A DNA stretch of 31,602 nucleotides from Glutinoglossum americanum (taxonomy: Eukaryota; Ascomycota; Geoglossomycetes; Geoglossales; Geoglossaceae): the NCBI GenBank assembly GCA_020080175.1, contig JAGHQL010000235.1:310-31911 (forward strand), written 5' to 3'. Below are positions 1 through 10,690 of this stretch, one piece after another. The translations under genes were made by a program, and so were the position numbers. The stretch's first letter is position 1. Every line of letters begins with the position of its first letter. Under the pieces are notes generated by a model. The model was not told the DNA's origin, ran no database searches, and saw only the letters and a program-made list of their open reading frames with translations.

Positions 1-306
1 ACCACCGCCTCGTGCCCGCTCTCTGCCGCACGCGATAGTGGTGTCTGTCCGAAGGAGTCCTTGGAGTCCAGGTCGACTTTCTCTGTCGCCAGCAGCAGCT
101 TGACCACCGCCTCGTGCCCGCTCTCTGCCGCACGCGATAGTGGTGTCTGTCCGAAGGAGTCCTTGGAGTCCAGGTCGACTTTCTCTGTCGCCAGCAGCAG
201 CTTGACCGCCGCCTCGTGCCCGTTCCCTGCCGCCCATGATAGCGGCGTCCGTCTGTAAGAATCCTGGAGTTCTGGATTGTACCCGTTCTTCAATAGACTC
301 ACTATC
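1..306 (-). repeat. Tandem ankyrin-repeat units, 102 bp period
   Basis: Bases 1-102 and 103-204 are identical. On the minus strand each encodes one 34-residue ankyrin unit ([20 protein letters not shown] followed by [14 protein letters not shown]). The unit at 205-306 is a diverged relative ([17 protein letters not shown]). The array continues past the left edge. Identical neighbouring units mean recent duplication or ongoing homogenisation, as known for repeat domains of fungal NLRs. Confidence 0.9.
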
Positions 307-3106
307 GTCCCCACTAGTCCAAAGTATGCTGCAACGTGTACTCCTGTCATTTGCCTTGGCGCTCTTTGACTGTGGCCGGAGTAGCTCCTGGAAGCTATCA
401 TTGCCTGACTAGCTGCGGAGACCTTGGCTCGACTCTCTAAAAGGTTGAGAATCAAGTCTTCCTTAATCAATGCTGTGTGAGCATGATAGCCCCAGTTTCG
501 CGCTGCATAGTCGTAAAGGACGTTGGTCTGTAATCGTGCCTCGAACTCTCCATCGGATTGACAGAAGCCCGTCTCAAAGGTGTCGAATGACAGATAGGTA
601 ACGCAGACATTTGTGATGTCTATCTGGGCACCCGGAAACCAAGAAGTCCATGTCCACTCAAAGTATTTCTGTGTCGTATAGTGGACCAGGCGGATAATGT
701 CGCTCTCTTCGTCAACAGTGACCAAGCCTGCGCACGCAGAAACTATATCTTCAAGTTCTGGCAGATTTTCTTCGTCAAATCTAGATGTACCAATTTCTAC
801 GCCAAGGGCGTGTTGAAGCTCAGATGTAGTTAAGGCCCTCTTAGCACAGGTGATCCATGCTAGAACCTGCTTAGCAAGCACGGGTTGGTCTCCCATCTGG
901 CCTTCAATCCTCTTCATGGCTTGCTCATATGCAGAATCCAGTACTTTCGCCTTGTCATTACTCAATAATATAGATTCTTTCCTGAGACACCCCAGCGCCA
1001 TTTTGATGGCCTTCGGCGATCTCGTTCCGATCAGTGAATCCAAATGGAGTTGTGCGAGTAGAAACCTGGTCAATTGTCAATTTGCATAATAAGTTCTGAA
1101 GGTTTCAGAGGGCACATACATTCCATCGACAGCTTGTGCAATTTCAGTCATAATTTCCTCTTGCAGGTCAACATTACGTGAGACGAATGATGGCAACTGT
1201 GACATATGGCCTTTAAGATATTTCCGAACATCTTCATTGCTAGCGTAAATCTCTAATAGCATGCTCCCATTAAACTTCTCGGTGATCTCTGGGACGAACC
1301 TTGAAGTTGCAAAGATGTTTGCTTCACACTTGACCTGGAGGTTGAAAATTTCTGATAGGAATCTCGATCGGCAATCACCAGATACTTGGCATTCATCAAG
1401 GGCGTCTATGGCAATGAAGACTCTTGAATATATGGTGGCCACAGACTGGAGAGCTCTTGCAGTTTCATCAAATAATGGTCGTGTCCCTTTCTGTCTATGC
1501 CGGCCATAGAGAGCTCTTACACTGTCTGGTAGGGAAGACTGTCCCTGGCTTAGCTGCTTTAGCAGACTTGCGAGTAAATCTTCAGCCTTCTGTTCCTCTT
1601 GCTTCCGGAAGTTGCAGTAGAGGTATGCAATCCCAATGCTCGGGTTGTTCAAAGACCGTCTAATAAGGTTATCGACGACAATAGATGTGAGGATAGTCTT
1701 CCCCGCTCCCGGAATACCGGGACAGTACAGCGTTTGCTTGCTGGTCTGAAGCCACGTCTGGAACTCTTGCGAGTCTAGGAGCCATTGCCCTGTTTCCGGC
1801 TGTCGTTTCCTGATATAGTCACTCTGCTGAGGGCCGTAGTCGATTGGCATTAGCCAGTTAAGCATCTCAAGGTCTTCATTTCTATCCAACTTGGACCTCA
1901 TTGTTTCAACATTTGCTCTGGTTCTGGATACAGTGTCAAGAACTGCATCTATTATTAGACACTCATTACTACCTTGACACAGAGGCTCGAGAATGACTAA
2001 CCATCAGAGAGAAGATCGCTGATCTTATTCTCAGCCTCAACCTTGTTTAGAGGAATTCGACAGAGAAGATCTTTCGCGTATGCAGCCGCCGCCATTGCTG
2101 CATACCCTTGCCACTCCTTGTTCTTATGGGTATCCGAGTAGTCGCATATACCACGAATGACTAGACAGGGAAAGTGATTCATTAGGCCTGCTGCTTCCAT
2201 CTCAAAACACAGAACATCCTTTTCTGCTGCGAGCTTGTCCCGAACTGAAGCGTCCTTCATCAGCTGATTCGCTGAAGCAATTAGGCCATTATGGATTGCC
2301 GGATTATCCTCCTCTTTAGTCCGTTCGGGTCGTAATATCAGCTTTGGTAGATCATCGCCACAGGCTGTCGCACAGTCGACCTGGTCGTTTGGAGGATGGG
2401 TGACTCCACTTTGATACAGCCTGTCGCTACTTGAGTCCGGCCGCTTGTACTTCTTCTGCAGTCTCGGTTTCTTGTTGAGAACGGCGTTGATTGCGGTCTC
2501 AAGCTGATGGCCTTCGCTCTCATACTGGGCCTTGAGTCCATTAACAGCCGCTCGCAGGACGGTTGGCGGCTGGTTCAAGAACCGTGTATATTGGAAACTC
2601 CGATTTTGTATCGTTTTACCAAAGTCGTACTGGAACACACCGCCCTCCCTATCGCGAGGAGCGCTGACAACGATGTCGCCAAGACGGATATCATGCTTTC
2701 GACTTGGCGCACCGCCGCCGATGCCGACCATCAGACCGATCCTGACGTTGGGAAAGCTGTGCAGCATGTCTCTTGCGACGCCTGCTGCAGAGGATGTTCC
2801 GTACTCCCCGTCGGGTAAGACAGCGATAACGGTGTTGTGTTTCCCAATTTTGCCCAATGTGTAATCGTTGTTGTCATTAGGAGATATATCTAGTCTCTCG
2901 TGCTTTTCATCCAGAAAAGCTTGCGCAGCAACATACTCCGTAATTATAGCGCAGATCCAGCCAACTGTGTAGTCATCACTAGCTAACCTCCGCCCGGGGG
3001 GGTTGGCCACTAGTGTCCGAGTATCATCACAATCTATCTTCCTCACTTTCTCTGAGCCGGATATAGCTTCTTGATTATCCTCGAGCTCGAATTTTCTCTT
3101 CGGCAT
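1..3106 (-). CDS. PNP-NACHT-ankyrin NLR (STAND) protein, 3' end beyond window
   Basis: Intracellular NLR-type sensor; in fungi such proteins are linked to non-self recognition and programmed cell death. Three exons are supported: 3106-2002, 1942-1120 and 1065 leftward. Both introns (2001-1943 and 1119-1066) have GT..AG ends and keep frame. The start at 3106 ([10 protein letters not shown]) is preferred over an upstream in-frame ATG at 3187 because it begins the usual N-terminus. Residues about 45-360 form a PNP/UDP-phosphorylase-like domain ([27 protein letters not shown]), so catalytic-type residues remain. NACHT follows: Walker A GIPGAGKT near residue 445, Walker [12 protein letters not shown] near 545, and a sensor-like ATSR. 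Exon 3 reads through a winged-helix region ([27 protein letters not shown]) into ankyrin repeats from about position 350 down. No stop is seen, so it looks intact as far as visible. The C-terminal repeat number is unknown. Confidence 0.92.
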
Positions 3107-4479
3107 CGTATAGGGGCTTTGAATATGGAATAGAAGCGTATCAAGACGTGAGTCTTCGGGAGGATGAATTTGGATACAGGTGTTCAACCGAATTGGTGGG
3201 TTCTGTTTTGTTGCAGAGGTTTCTCGGTAAGGTTCGGTGGGCTCAACTTGCTCAAAACGAAATCAAGCGCTTAATATCTCACAAGGAGCAGGAGGTTTAG
3301 AGCCCTTTGAAGGAAGAAGAGTGGAATGCGAGAGCCCACGAGAAGAAACAGGGGAATGGAAGATAAGGTGGAGATATCCGACCGCAGCGGCGGCTATTAC
3401 GTCAACTTGCATATGAGGCTCTGATCGGACCCATCGAACTCGTATAAAACGAAATGACTGCCTACGCCTACGCCAAAGTTTATCTTGACAATAAGTATAA
3501 TACTGCTCTTTAGCACGAAGAATAAGAGCTTGATAGCCGGGAGTGTCAAAGCTAGTAGCCTGTGGAACTATGTGTTGTGGCTGGCGGCGAACAAGCGGGT
3601 AGGCTAGCAAGGAGGGTGTAACTTGTGGCTTGTGCGGTAACCCGGTAGGCTGCGTGGTACAATGCCCCACATATATTCCAAGCTCTTGAATCGTCTATGG
3701 ATTCGATAGGCACGAGCCGCCGCCCCATTGCCCCTGTAGATGCCAATTACGCCGTTTCCTTTCTCTCCTAGTCGCTAGGGGTAACAAATAGAAAATCATG
3801 CCTTAGACGTGCATGAGAATCCTCCCGTGGTAGCGAGAGGATCGCTGGTTTAGATGCCAGAGGAGCGGCACGCGCTAGCGCCTTGAAGTTGTCAGCGTCG
3901 CGCCACTCCGGAAAGAGCCAGCGAGCAAAGCGGCACGAGTTGCATTCCACCAAGCTAACATTACCTCCGCTCGGTACCATGATAGTTACCACTCCTCACC
4001 GTTGTGGAGAAAAGCAGAAAGTTAAGTCGTACACTATGCGTATCTCACCCACCTTGTGGCGTGGTGAGACCGGTGCATTGTGGTTTAGTTACCCGTTGCC
4101 AAACTCATCCAAAAACCTCCAAGGTGAGGTGGCGCTATTGGGCAAGGCTGATGAAAAGCTGGACGGGCTTAAAAGATCAGCCCGGGGAAGGTTAAGCCGG
4201 GTGGAGCCTCTTTTCTGGCTTACCTGCTGGAATTTACCGAAGTGAAAGCGTTTCGTTCGCCAATTCCATCGAAGCCTCAATAACGCTTGCATTGGTGAGT
4301 TCAGGAGGCGGTCTAGACAACCTTCGGCCCGGTCCGCAACTGGCGGCGGCCGATGGTGCCCCTAACAAAAAAAAGGCGGTGGCCCACCAAGACGGCCCAG
4401 TATACTCCTATATCCTATCCAGACTCACTTTTACTCTCCCAACATCACCATCACACATCACACGTCACACTACTTCAAC
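3107..4479. other. Intergenic region between divergent NLR and membrane-protein genes
   Basis: Head-to-head intergenic stretch of about 1.4 kb. Short open frames occur on both strands but none has family motifs, an intron pattern or a clear start context. It should hold the promoters of the NLR (leftward) and of the 4480 gene (rightward). The last 60 bases before 4480 are rich in C and A, like a fungal 5' leader. No tRNA or transposon signature was seen. Confidence 0.5.
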
Positions 4480-5494
4480 ATGTCCTCAACATCGACATAT
4501 AGGTTGCACGAAGGAACACCCCCGGCGGCCTCGCTGGTAACAGTGTTTACTCCTCCAGCGAGTTGTTCGACCATCAGTACTCGGTATACGCACATCGAGT
4601 GTATGCCAACAATGTGGTCAGTTTACTGGGATGGCTTAGAGGCTGGCTACTACTCTCCAGCCATATGCCCCCTTGACTACACTCCCGCATGCGAAAGGCC
4701 AACAAGTACGACCGATAACTACGGCCCTGCTCTAGAGCCTTCGGAGACGGCGACCGTATGCTGTCCCAGGTGAGCCCACACCACCCGTCATCCATCTTGT
4801 TTGGTACAAGGCTGACATTTTCCATAGCTCTTTCCAATGTGTCCCTACCTACCAGAGTTACTGTACCGATAGCGCAAATATGTCCGCATGGGCAGTGCAA
4901 GTTCGGTGGCAAGCGAGCGACCTTCCTTCCCTCGAAACCAACCCGTTGATACCGTATCGAGCGGTCACCCTAACGACCGCAGTCACGCCAACAGGATCGA
5001 ACACCACAACCACCACTTCAGCCAGTGCCACCCGGACACCCACTCAGGCATCCGCACAGCACCACGGGCTCTCCGCGAACGCCAGGGCCGGCATCGGAAT
5101 TGGAATTGCCATCCCGGTATCCTTCATTTTCCTAGGGCTAGCGGCATTATTTTGGCGGCGGAAGACAACAAAGGACCCAGCGCGGGACACAACCTCACCC
5201 GAGCCGGGTATCCAGCGAGTCGAACCCCCTCAAACCGAGATTGTTGAGCTCGCGGGGCCTCATTACGGTCACACCAGAACCACGTCCGACGCAAGCACCG
5301 CTACCCCCATACCACTGGTGCAACTAGAAGACGCCTTGCGCTATAACCGGGAGCAGCAAGAGCTGGTGAAGCAGCGGAGGACTACGCTAACAAAGGTGCA
5401 GGAGCTGCAGGAGGAGGAACGACAACTTCAGGAAGAAGAGAGACGGTTGCAGCGGCAACTAGACCAACAGAGAAACCAGCCTGGAGGGCAGTAG
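4480..5494 (+). CDS. Single-pass membrane protein with cysteine-rich ectodomain and coiled-coil tail (copy A)
   Basis: Two exons, 4480-4769 and 4828-5494; the 58-bp intron (GTGAGC...CCATAG) is in phase 2 and keeps frame; 318 aa. There is no N-terminal signal peptide. Residues about 15-140 form a cysteine-containing outer domain (TVFTPPASCS, YYSPAICPLDYTPAC, CCPSSFQC, AVQVRWQASDL). A Thr/Ser-rich stalk follows, then a membrane segment at about 183-206 ended by FWRRK. The tail is charged, with a Glu/Gln/Arg coiled coil at about 269-314 (LQEEERQLQEEERRLQRQL). This fits a type III (reverse signal-anchor) surface protein. It matches the gene at 29795 in ectodomain motifs and in the exact intron site. 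Molecular function is not known to me. A fungal family with this TVFTPP...ICPxxY...CCP pattern seems common, but I cannot name a characterised member. Confidence 0.85.
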
Positions 5495-7183
5495 CTATAG
5501 ACATTTGTGCGTTGTTGTCGTTCTGGCTGAGGGTTATCCTTTGGAGTTGACACACCTAGAAGTTTATTACTTGTACCGAGGTACTTACTATAATATTATT
5601 GTATAATGCCCAAGCCACCGCCTACGACCCAGCCATGCTCATAGCCTAACACAAGGCCGTTGCATGTCATCTCTTTCCTTCCGGTGGCTCCAGACATCTT
5701 GGCTGTAGTGTTGCACATGCCTCAATATGCCTCCAGCTTCACAACTACTCGCTAGGGTTTTGTGCCAAGCCTGCATTAGCTTTGGCCGGGCAATAACGAT
5801 AGTAGCCATGAAGCTATACCATCCGGCGCAGGCGCCAGCGTAGTGTAAACCTCTTGGTATGATGGAGACTGGGAGGAAAAGTAGCGGATAAGGTCGCGAA
5901 GGCGCATCATTAGGACCCCGGTCTTTCCACAGGGCTTTAATTGGGACCGTCCCCATGCAAACACAATGCCACGAGCGTCCATTTTCACCGAGCAGACAAA
6001 AGTAAAAATGTACTGTAGCCTATATGAATGTGTAATGGAACATCTCTCAGCCATACAGAAAATAACTACCCCCAACAATTGCCCTCAGATGCAAACTACA
6101 TTAATGCCCCAAAGCTCGCCTAAGAGCTTAGTCTCGAACACAGGCTAAGAGAAGCTGTGACTGCAATGGTAATTGGGACGCCCACGGACGCTTCAGGCTG
6201 GAGCCACCCAGCCGCGCTTGCTTGTTCAACCACCCCGCCGGGCTCGCCTGGCTTGACGAGGCTCAGGTGCAACTATGGATGTGACCAACAGAAGACTAAG
6301 CCGTAGAAATGGGCGAGCAGAGGGGGTAGTTGTGCTATGCGCCCTGGTGACAACACGTTTAGCACGGTTTTATACGGTCCTTGTTTTTTAATATTTTTTC
6401 CTCTGACATGGGAGGAGTGCGGGGCGAGATGGTGGAAGGAAGACGGCTGCTTCCATTTTGGCCGCCTATTCCGTGGGGGTGAATGGGGTCTGGTAATCTT
6501 GCGAATGGCAGCGATTAGCTGGTTTATTTCTCTACTGGTTTACGATAAGTTTCCGTGCGAATCGCATGCCTTGGGCATTTTTGTTTTTGTTTTTATTTTT
6601 CTAATACTAGCGATTGCATACACTCCAAAGGCCTGGGATGGATTCGATAGGACGACAACAAGTCTACTGGAGTGTTCCTATGTAATTCCAGGCCTTTTCC
6701 CGGTTTGGTTCGGCATTATCTTTGTTGCCTGTTGCGAAACACACCTCGGTGTTCTTGTATTCCCCCCTTGAGACGCGCGTCCGACTCTAATATATTCTCA
6801 TTTCTCCCCAAGTTCATTGGATTAGCATAAATAATCGTGAAATGAAGTAGATGCTCGTGAGGCCCACCATGCAGGTTTACTGGGTATGAGTGATGAAAAC
6901 AGCGAGAGGGAAAAAAAAAGAAGATATATGATGATGAGGCCAACAATGCAGGGGTATGCTGTGTATAAGCGGCGGGACGGATGGCCTCACGAGGCTGAAG
7001 GTTTGAGGGACATATAAACACCAAAGCGTCCGCGTAGCCTCGTCTTCTTTTCCTCCCTTGATCGGAGACAAGAAAATCCCCCGGTTCCTCCGAGGATATA
7101 GTCTGGTTAATTCGCTCTTGGGACCATCAACCCATCCGGCATTCTATCTTACTATATTCCTCCATCACAGCAGCTGTCTTGTG
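5495..7183. other. Gene-poor region, possible promoter at its right end
   Basis: About 1.7 kb with no convincing gene. The first 120 bases are AT-rich 3' flank of the membrane-protein gene. A 144-codon hydrophobic open frame at 6337-6771 lacks family motifs and is not called. Near the right end there are two related short stretches (around 6847-6870 and 6932-6952, sharing GATGAGGCC/CTCGTGAGGCC and AATGCAGG/CATGCAGG). A TATA-like ACATATAAAC lies at about 7010-7020, upstream of the 7184 start. Confidence 0.45.
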
Positions 7184-7898
7184 ATGGAGGAATCCATGGA
7201 TCCCTACGATCTTTCCCTCGACGATAACAGGCAGGACTTCGGTGGGTGGCAGATATCTTATTCATCCCTCAATGATAAGGCTAACGCATTGTCGAGAAGT
7301 GTACTCGTCAACCAGTCCTCTCCTGATATTTGTTACAGGGTTGGAGCCGCACAACTTAGACAGCACCCCACCCCAACACTCCAAACACAGTCACTTACGC
7401 CAGGACAACAACAACGATGCAGGTCGGAATGGCTTTCGTGACCCGGGCGCCAGACATGGTCTCGAAGACCGAATGTGGAGCTTCCCGATGTGTCCTGGAC
7501 GTAGCGATATGGATCCCGACGATCTTTTCTCCGCCAACACCGGGGTTCGCCCAATCATCAGTGAGTGGCAGGTGCCTTAGTCATCCCTCAGTGATAAGGC
7601 TAACACATTGTCTAAAGTATTGTGGGGATTCTCTCCAGTGGTAGCCGCTCGTCCTAAATTGGGGACGTTCCTAGAAACATTCCTAGAAACTATTCCAAGG
7701 GTGGATCTGTACAAATTAGACAGCACCCCACCCCAGAACTCCAAGCACAGTCACTTACGCCAGGACAACAACAACGACGCAGGTCGCAATGGCTTCGGTG
7801 ACCCAGGCGCCAGACATGGTCTCGAAGACCGAGTGTGGGACTGCCTTATGTGTCCTGGATGTAGCGATATGGACGATCACCATCAGTACCCCCCCTAA
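7184..7898 (+). CDS. Doubtful three-exon gene made of duplicated units
   Basis: Possible exons are 7184-7241, 7339-7560 and 7687-7898, with introns GTGGGT...TTACAG (97 bp) and GTGAGT...CCTAG (126 bp). Each intron holds a GGCTAAC branch-type site, and both are in phase 1, so the modelled frame stays open to the TAA at 7898. The protein would be about 163 aa of low-complexity, His/Asn/Asp-rich sequence with two near-copies of one block (LDSTPPQ..SKHSHLRQDNN, DPGARHGLEDR, MCPG.SDMD). No known domain is recognised. The TATA-like site about 165 bp upstream supports transcription. Against it: weak third-unit splice signals and no family. It could also be an exon-duplication relic or the 5' part of a longer transcript reaching the zinc-finger gene. 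Confidence 0.3.
7196..7880 (+). repeat. Tandem duplication including exon and intron sequence
   Basis: Block 7356-7520 recurs at 7716-7880, a 360-bp offset, at roughly nine identical bases in ten. The preceding intron-like part (GTGGCAG...CCCTCA.TGATAAGGCTAAC) recurs from 7246 to 7565, a 319-bp offset. A short seed, ATGGATCC/ATGGACGATC, occurs at 7196, 7509 and 7869. The second copy carries about 41 extra bases before the shared TTAGACAGCACCCCACCCC. Confidence 0.85.
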
Positions 7899-8094
7899 GA
7901 ATATTAAACACGAATATCGATGACCGGCGTGGCCTAGCCCACTGAACAGCGAAAACCATGGATTCTACAAATTTAGGCCACGACCGAAGACCACACGCCA
8001 CTTTAACCACTCTTTCCTTTGTTCGTGGAACTTATTTCTACCTTTATTCAGCTACCTTTCATTCTTCGAGGTTGCGTGGACAATCGCCAACGCC

Positions 8095-8112
8095 TATAAA
8101 CAAAAAAAAAAA
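8095..8112 (+). promoter_or_regulatory. TATA-like motif and A-run before zinc-finger gene
   Basis: CCTATAAAC followed by a run of eleven As lies just upstream of the preferred start at 8129. It reads in frame in the longer ORF (from 7958), which would place a Lys run there. Because it looks like untranslated promoter sequence, a start at 8129, 8198 or 8240 is favoured. Confidence 0.3.
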
Positions 8113-8128
8113 GACCTGTCTCCTTTAC

Positions 8129-9280
8129 ATGCCACTCAAACTAACTACAAGCTATATTCCGAACAGCAGCAACGACACCGACGCCCACGAGAAACCTATG
8201 TATCACAACAACCCCGACCCGCCATTTCCATATATCAACATGCAAGAGCTTTCCCTCAACAACCAATACCTTATCAGCTCGCCCTACGCAATGACACCAG
8301 ATATCAATCCACCGCCCCAAGTCCTAGATACCGAAGACAGGCCCTTCAGTTACACCACCACCGAAATCGCCGTTTCTAGGGTGGCTCGAAGCAGCCACCT
8401 AACACCAATTTCGGGTCAGGATCGCTTCGAGTTGTCCATCGGGGGAGATATCATGGGCGGGGACTTACTACCGGAACCACACGAGGACCCCTTCGAGTTG
8501 CCTATTGCAAACGCCATGATACCACCTCAAGCCGGCCGCCCGCCGCCGCTGCCGGCCCACTCAAACCCCTTTGACTCTCCATTTCCCGCGAATAACACTA
8601 CTTACCAGGGTTCAGTATACATGTCCAAGGCGCCATCATCACTATTAACAACTACAACAACCCCTTTCTTCCTCGCACTACTCCCAGACATGGCGTTGCA
8701 ACAACAAGGGTCGATATCGTATCTAGGGGTGGAAACAACTGATGTCCCGACCACTGAGCCCGACTGGCTACTATCCGTAAGGGGAACTCCCTGCACAGAT
8801 GTACCGCCTTATTTCGAAAACATCACACCAATACAACACTCCCAACAGCCACGGACTCCTCCTAACTACCGCACACTCCCTACCGCCTCGTCATCCCCAC
8901 CCACCTCATCAACCTTTCCATTCGCGTCTTCAACCTCCACCACCTCCCCATCCCCACCCACCTCAACCCCCCCCACACACCCCCTCGCCTGCCCCCACTG
9001 CCAAAAATCCTTCACGCACCCCTACATACTAAATAAGCACCTCAAACTCCACACCCGCCCCTACCCCTGCCCCGCCTGCCCCAGAGGCTTCGCGACGAAA
9101 AGGGACAAGGATAGGCACGCGAGGATACACTCTAGAGGTGAAGGCGGGCTGGATGAGGGGGAGGCGTTCTATTGTCCCGTGGAAGGGTGTCCGAGGGGTA
9201 GGAAGGGGTGGGATAGGAGGGATAATTTTAGGAGGCATGTCGAGAGGTGTCATCCGGGGTGGGTTCCGCCACAGAGGTGA
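8129..9280 (+). CDS. C2H2 zinc-finger protein with three C-terminal fingers
   Basis: Probable DNA-binding regulator. A long disordered Pro/Ser/Thr-rich N-terminal part is followed at the C-terminus by three C2H2 fingers: CPHCQKSF...HLKLH, CPACPRGF...RHARIH, and CPVEGCPRG...RRHVERCH; the last has longer spacing. The N-terminal part holds an internal echo (DRFELSIGG, then DPFELPIAN). The frame is open back to an ATG at 7958, giving 440 aa. I prefer 8129 (383 aa) because a TATA-like box and poly-A run fall between the two; 8198 and 8240 are also possible. No intron is needed. The coding strand changes sharply from C-ending to G/T-ending codons at about 9085. Regulatory targets are unknown; linkage to the recognition genes is only positional. 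Confidence 0.75.
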   Translation: MPLKLTTSYIPNSSNDTDAHEKPMYHNNPDPPFPYINMQELSLNNQYLISSPYAMTPDINPPPQVLDTEDRPFSYTTTEIAVSRVARSSHLTPISGQDRFELSIGGDIMGGDLLPEPHEDPFELPIANAMIPPQAGRPPPLPAHSNPFDSPFPANNTTYQGSVYMSKAPSSLLTTTTTPFFLALLPDMALQQQGSISYLGVETTDVPTTEPDWLLSVRGTPCTDVPPYFENITPIQHSQQPRTPPNYRTLPTASSSPPTSSTFPFASSTSTTSPSPPTSTPPTHPLACPHCQKSFTHPYILNKHLKLHTRPYPCPACPRGFATKRDKDRHARIHSRGEGGLDEGEAFYCPVEGCPRGRKGWDRRDNFRRHVERCHPGWVPPQR

Positions 9281-10690
9281 TCCCAGGGTCTTTCTCTCCC
9301 AAAGGTATCGGTTCTTGCATGAAATTTTTTCCATTTCTATATCTTGTTATAGGTAACTGTTTCGCCGTTGTCGTTTTTCTCTTTTCGTCCTGGCAGCGAG
9401 TGTTTTGATCCCCTTTCCCATTATCCTGAAAGCAGTTTTTCCTCCATGTCATCTGGATATGGACATAGCTGGCGAGTAACGTGAAAAATGAAGCACACGA
9501 CCTGTCTCCTTCGCCTCGAGTACAAAGAATCCCCTGGAAGTAAACACTAGTCCGTTAGCAAGCCGGCACCATGGTGTTAGCAATATCGTACGCTAAAAGC
9601 GCAGTGCAGTGAGGGGAGGAGGCATTCGGACGGCTTCGTCCGCACTAAAATTGCAGTGCAACGAGACCTTCCTAAAGCGGTAGTACAGAAAATACGCCGC
9701 GTGCTTACCGTTGTAGAATGCGCCGAAACTGCAGTGTAGGCTATAGGGCTGACGGTTTTGACGGCATCGTCCGCGATAAAATTGGTTATACGTTTTACAC
9801 CCTTGAGATACCTCGTACCATAGTAGCTGCCGCCAATTGCCAAAATTTGTTTAGCCATTCTCTTAGTCTTGAGCGTGTTCAGAAGTATGCAGTCACAGAG
9901 CTGGGGTTTTGGGCGACGCTCCCTGTTTAGGCTTACTGCCGCTCTAGGCACTGCCTTGGAGGCCGCAAAAGCAGCGCCCCACAATGGCCTATGCTGCATG
10001 CAGGTCGCAAGGCTGACACGGCTTCGTCTATCGCTAATGGGCAAATTTTGTTTGGTCTTCCCTTAGTCTTGGCGGCCACCAAGAGCCAGGGTTTTAGGAA
10101 TCGCCCAGGCACCATCTTGGGGGCTGTAAGGGCAAGCACCCCACAACGCCTCATCCTGCGCATAGGCTGCGAGGCTGACATTCTTGAACGGCTTTCAGCT
10201 GCACTAAAACTGCAGCACGCATCCGAAAGAAAGCATGGGCCGCGTAATACCCTCGCAACGTCCGCGCTGACTGACACGAGACATCCCTGGGTCGTTTGTA
10301 CCACAAGTGCGATATATATGCACATCTCCTGCAAATAGCTACCCTTGCTTAGGCTGGGATGTTTCAGCTAGCCGCATCGCATATGTGGTTTATTCCCGCG
10401 GACTAAAAAAGTCCCGAGGTATGGGCCCTACCAACGTTGTGGCTGTGCTAACAAGTTGGTCTTCTCATATTGGCCGGTATACAGACTAAGCCCCCACCCC
10501 ACCATGCCTAACGGAGTTTATAACTCACCGACCCTCTTTTTCTTTTCTTTTCGTCCATGTCAAACCAAGCATCCAGCCCTCGGCTCAGAGTTCTAGAGAA
10601 GCCTACAACACTGGAGTGTCATTATCTCTCTCGCGGGATCGCTAAAAGAGCTCGAACTCGAGGGATGGTCGATCCCGGGTTCTTCGAAAT
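9281..10690. other. Intergenic region with decayed repeats and a pyrimidine tract
   Basis: About 1.4 kb without a supported gene. It contains the diverged direct repeats described separately (9590-10240). Before the next gene there is a CT-rich tract at about 10527-10558 (CTCTTTTTCTTTTCTTTTCG), typical of fungal core promoters, roughly 130 bp upstream of the 10691 start. Confidence 0.5.
9590..10240 (+). repeat. Diverged direct repeats, period about 200 bp
   Basis: Sequence starting near 9841 (CAAAATTTGTTTAG...CTTAGTCTTG) recurs near 10044 (CAAATTTTGTTTGG...CTTAGTCTTG). The copies continue in register (GAGCTGGGGTTTTGGGC / GAGCCAGGGTTTTAGGA; CTTGGAGGCCGCAAAAGC / CTTGGGGGCTGTAAGGGC) to a shared GGCTGAC. 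Partial further copies of the tail occur at 9640-9660 (GGCTTCGTCCGCACTAAAATTGCAG) and at 9718-9785, and again at 10190-10215. Many differences are transitions. No coding potential spans them. Confidence 0.6.

Noticed and set aside
1-306. Direct repeats resembling a CRISPR array or minisatellite
   Set aside because: The period is 102 bp and the units encode ankyrin repeats in frame with the NLR; no spacers.
3263-3670. Minus-strand open frame of 135 codons behind the NLR start
   Set aside because: No motif and no link to the NLR; likely chance frame in promoter DNA.
6337-6771. 144-codon hydrophobic open frame with three possible membrane segments
   Set aside because: No recognised family, no promoter or intron signals; hydrophobicity comes from T-rich DNA. 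Kept only as a remote possibility.
10620-10690. Possible tRNA T-arm-like sequence (GGTCGATCCCGGGTTC)
   Set aside because: No matching D-arm, anticodon stem or acceptor stem could be drawn around it.
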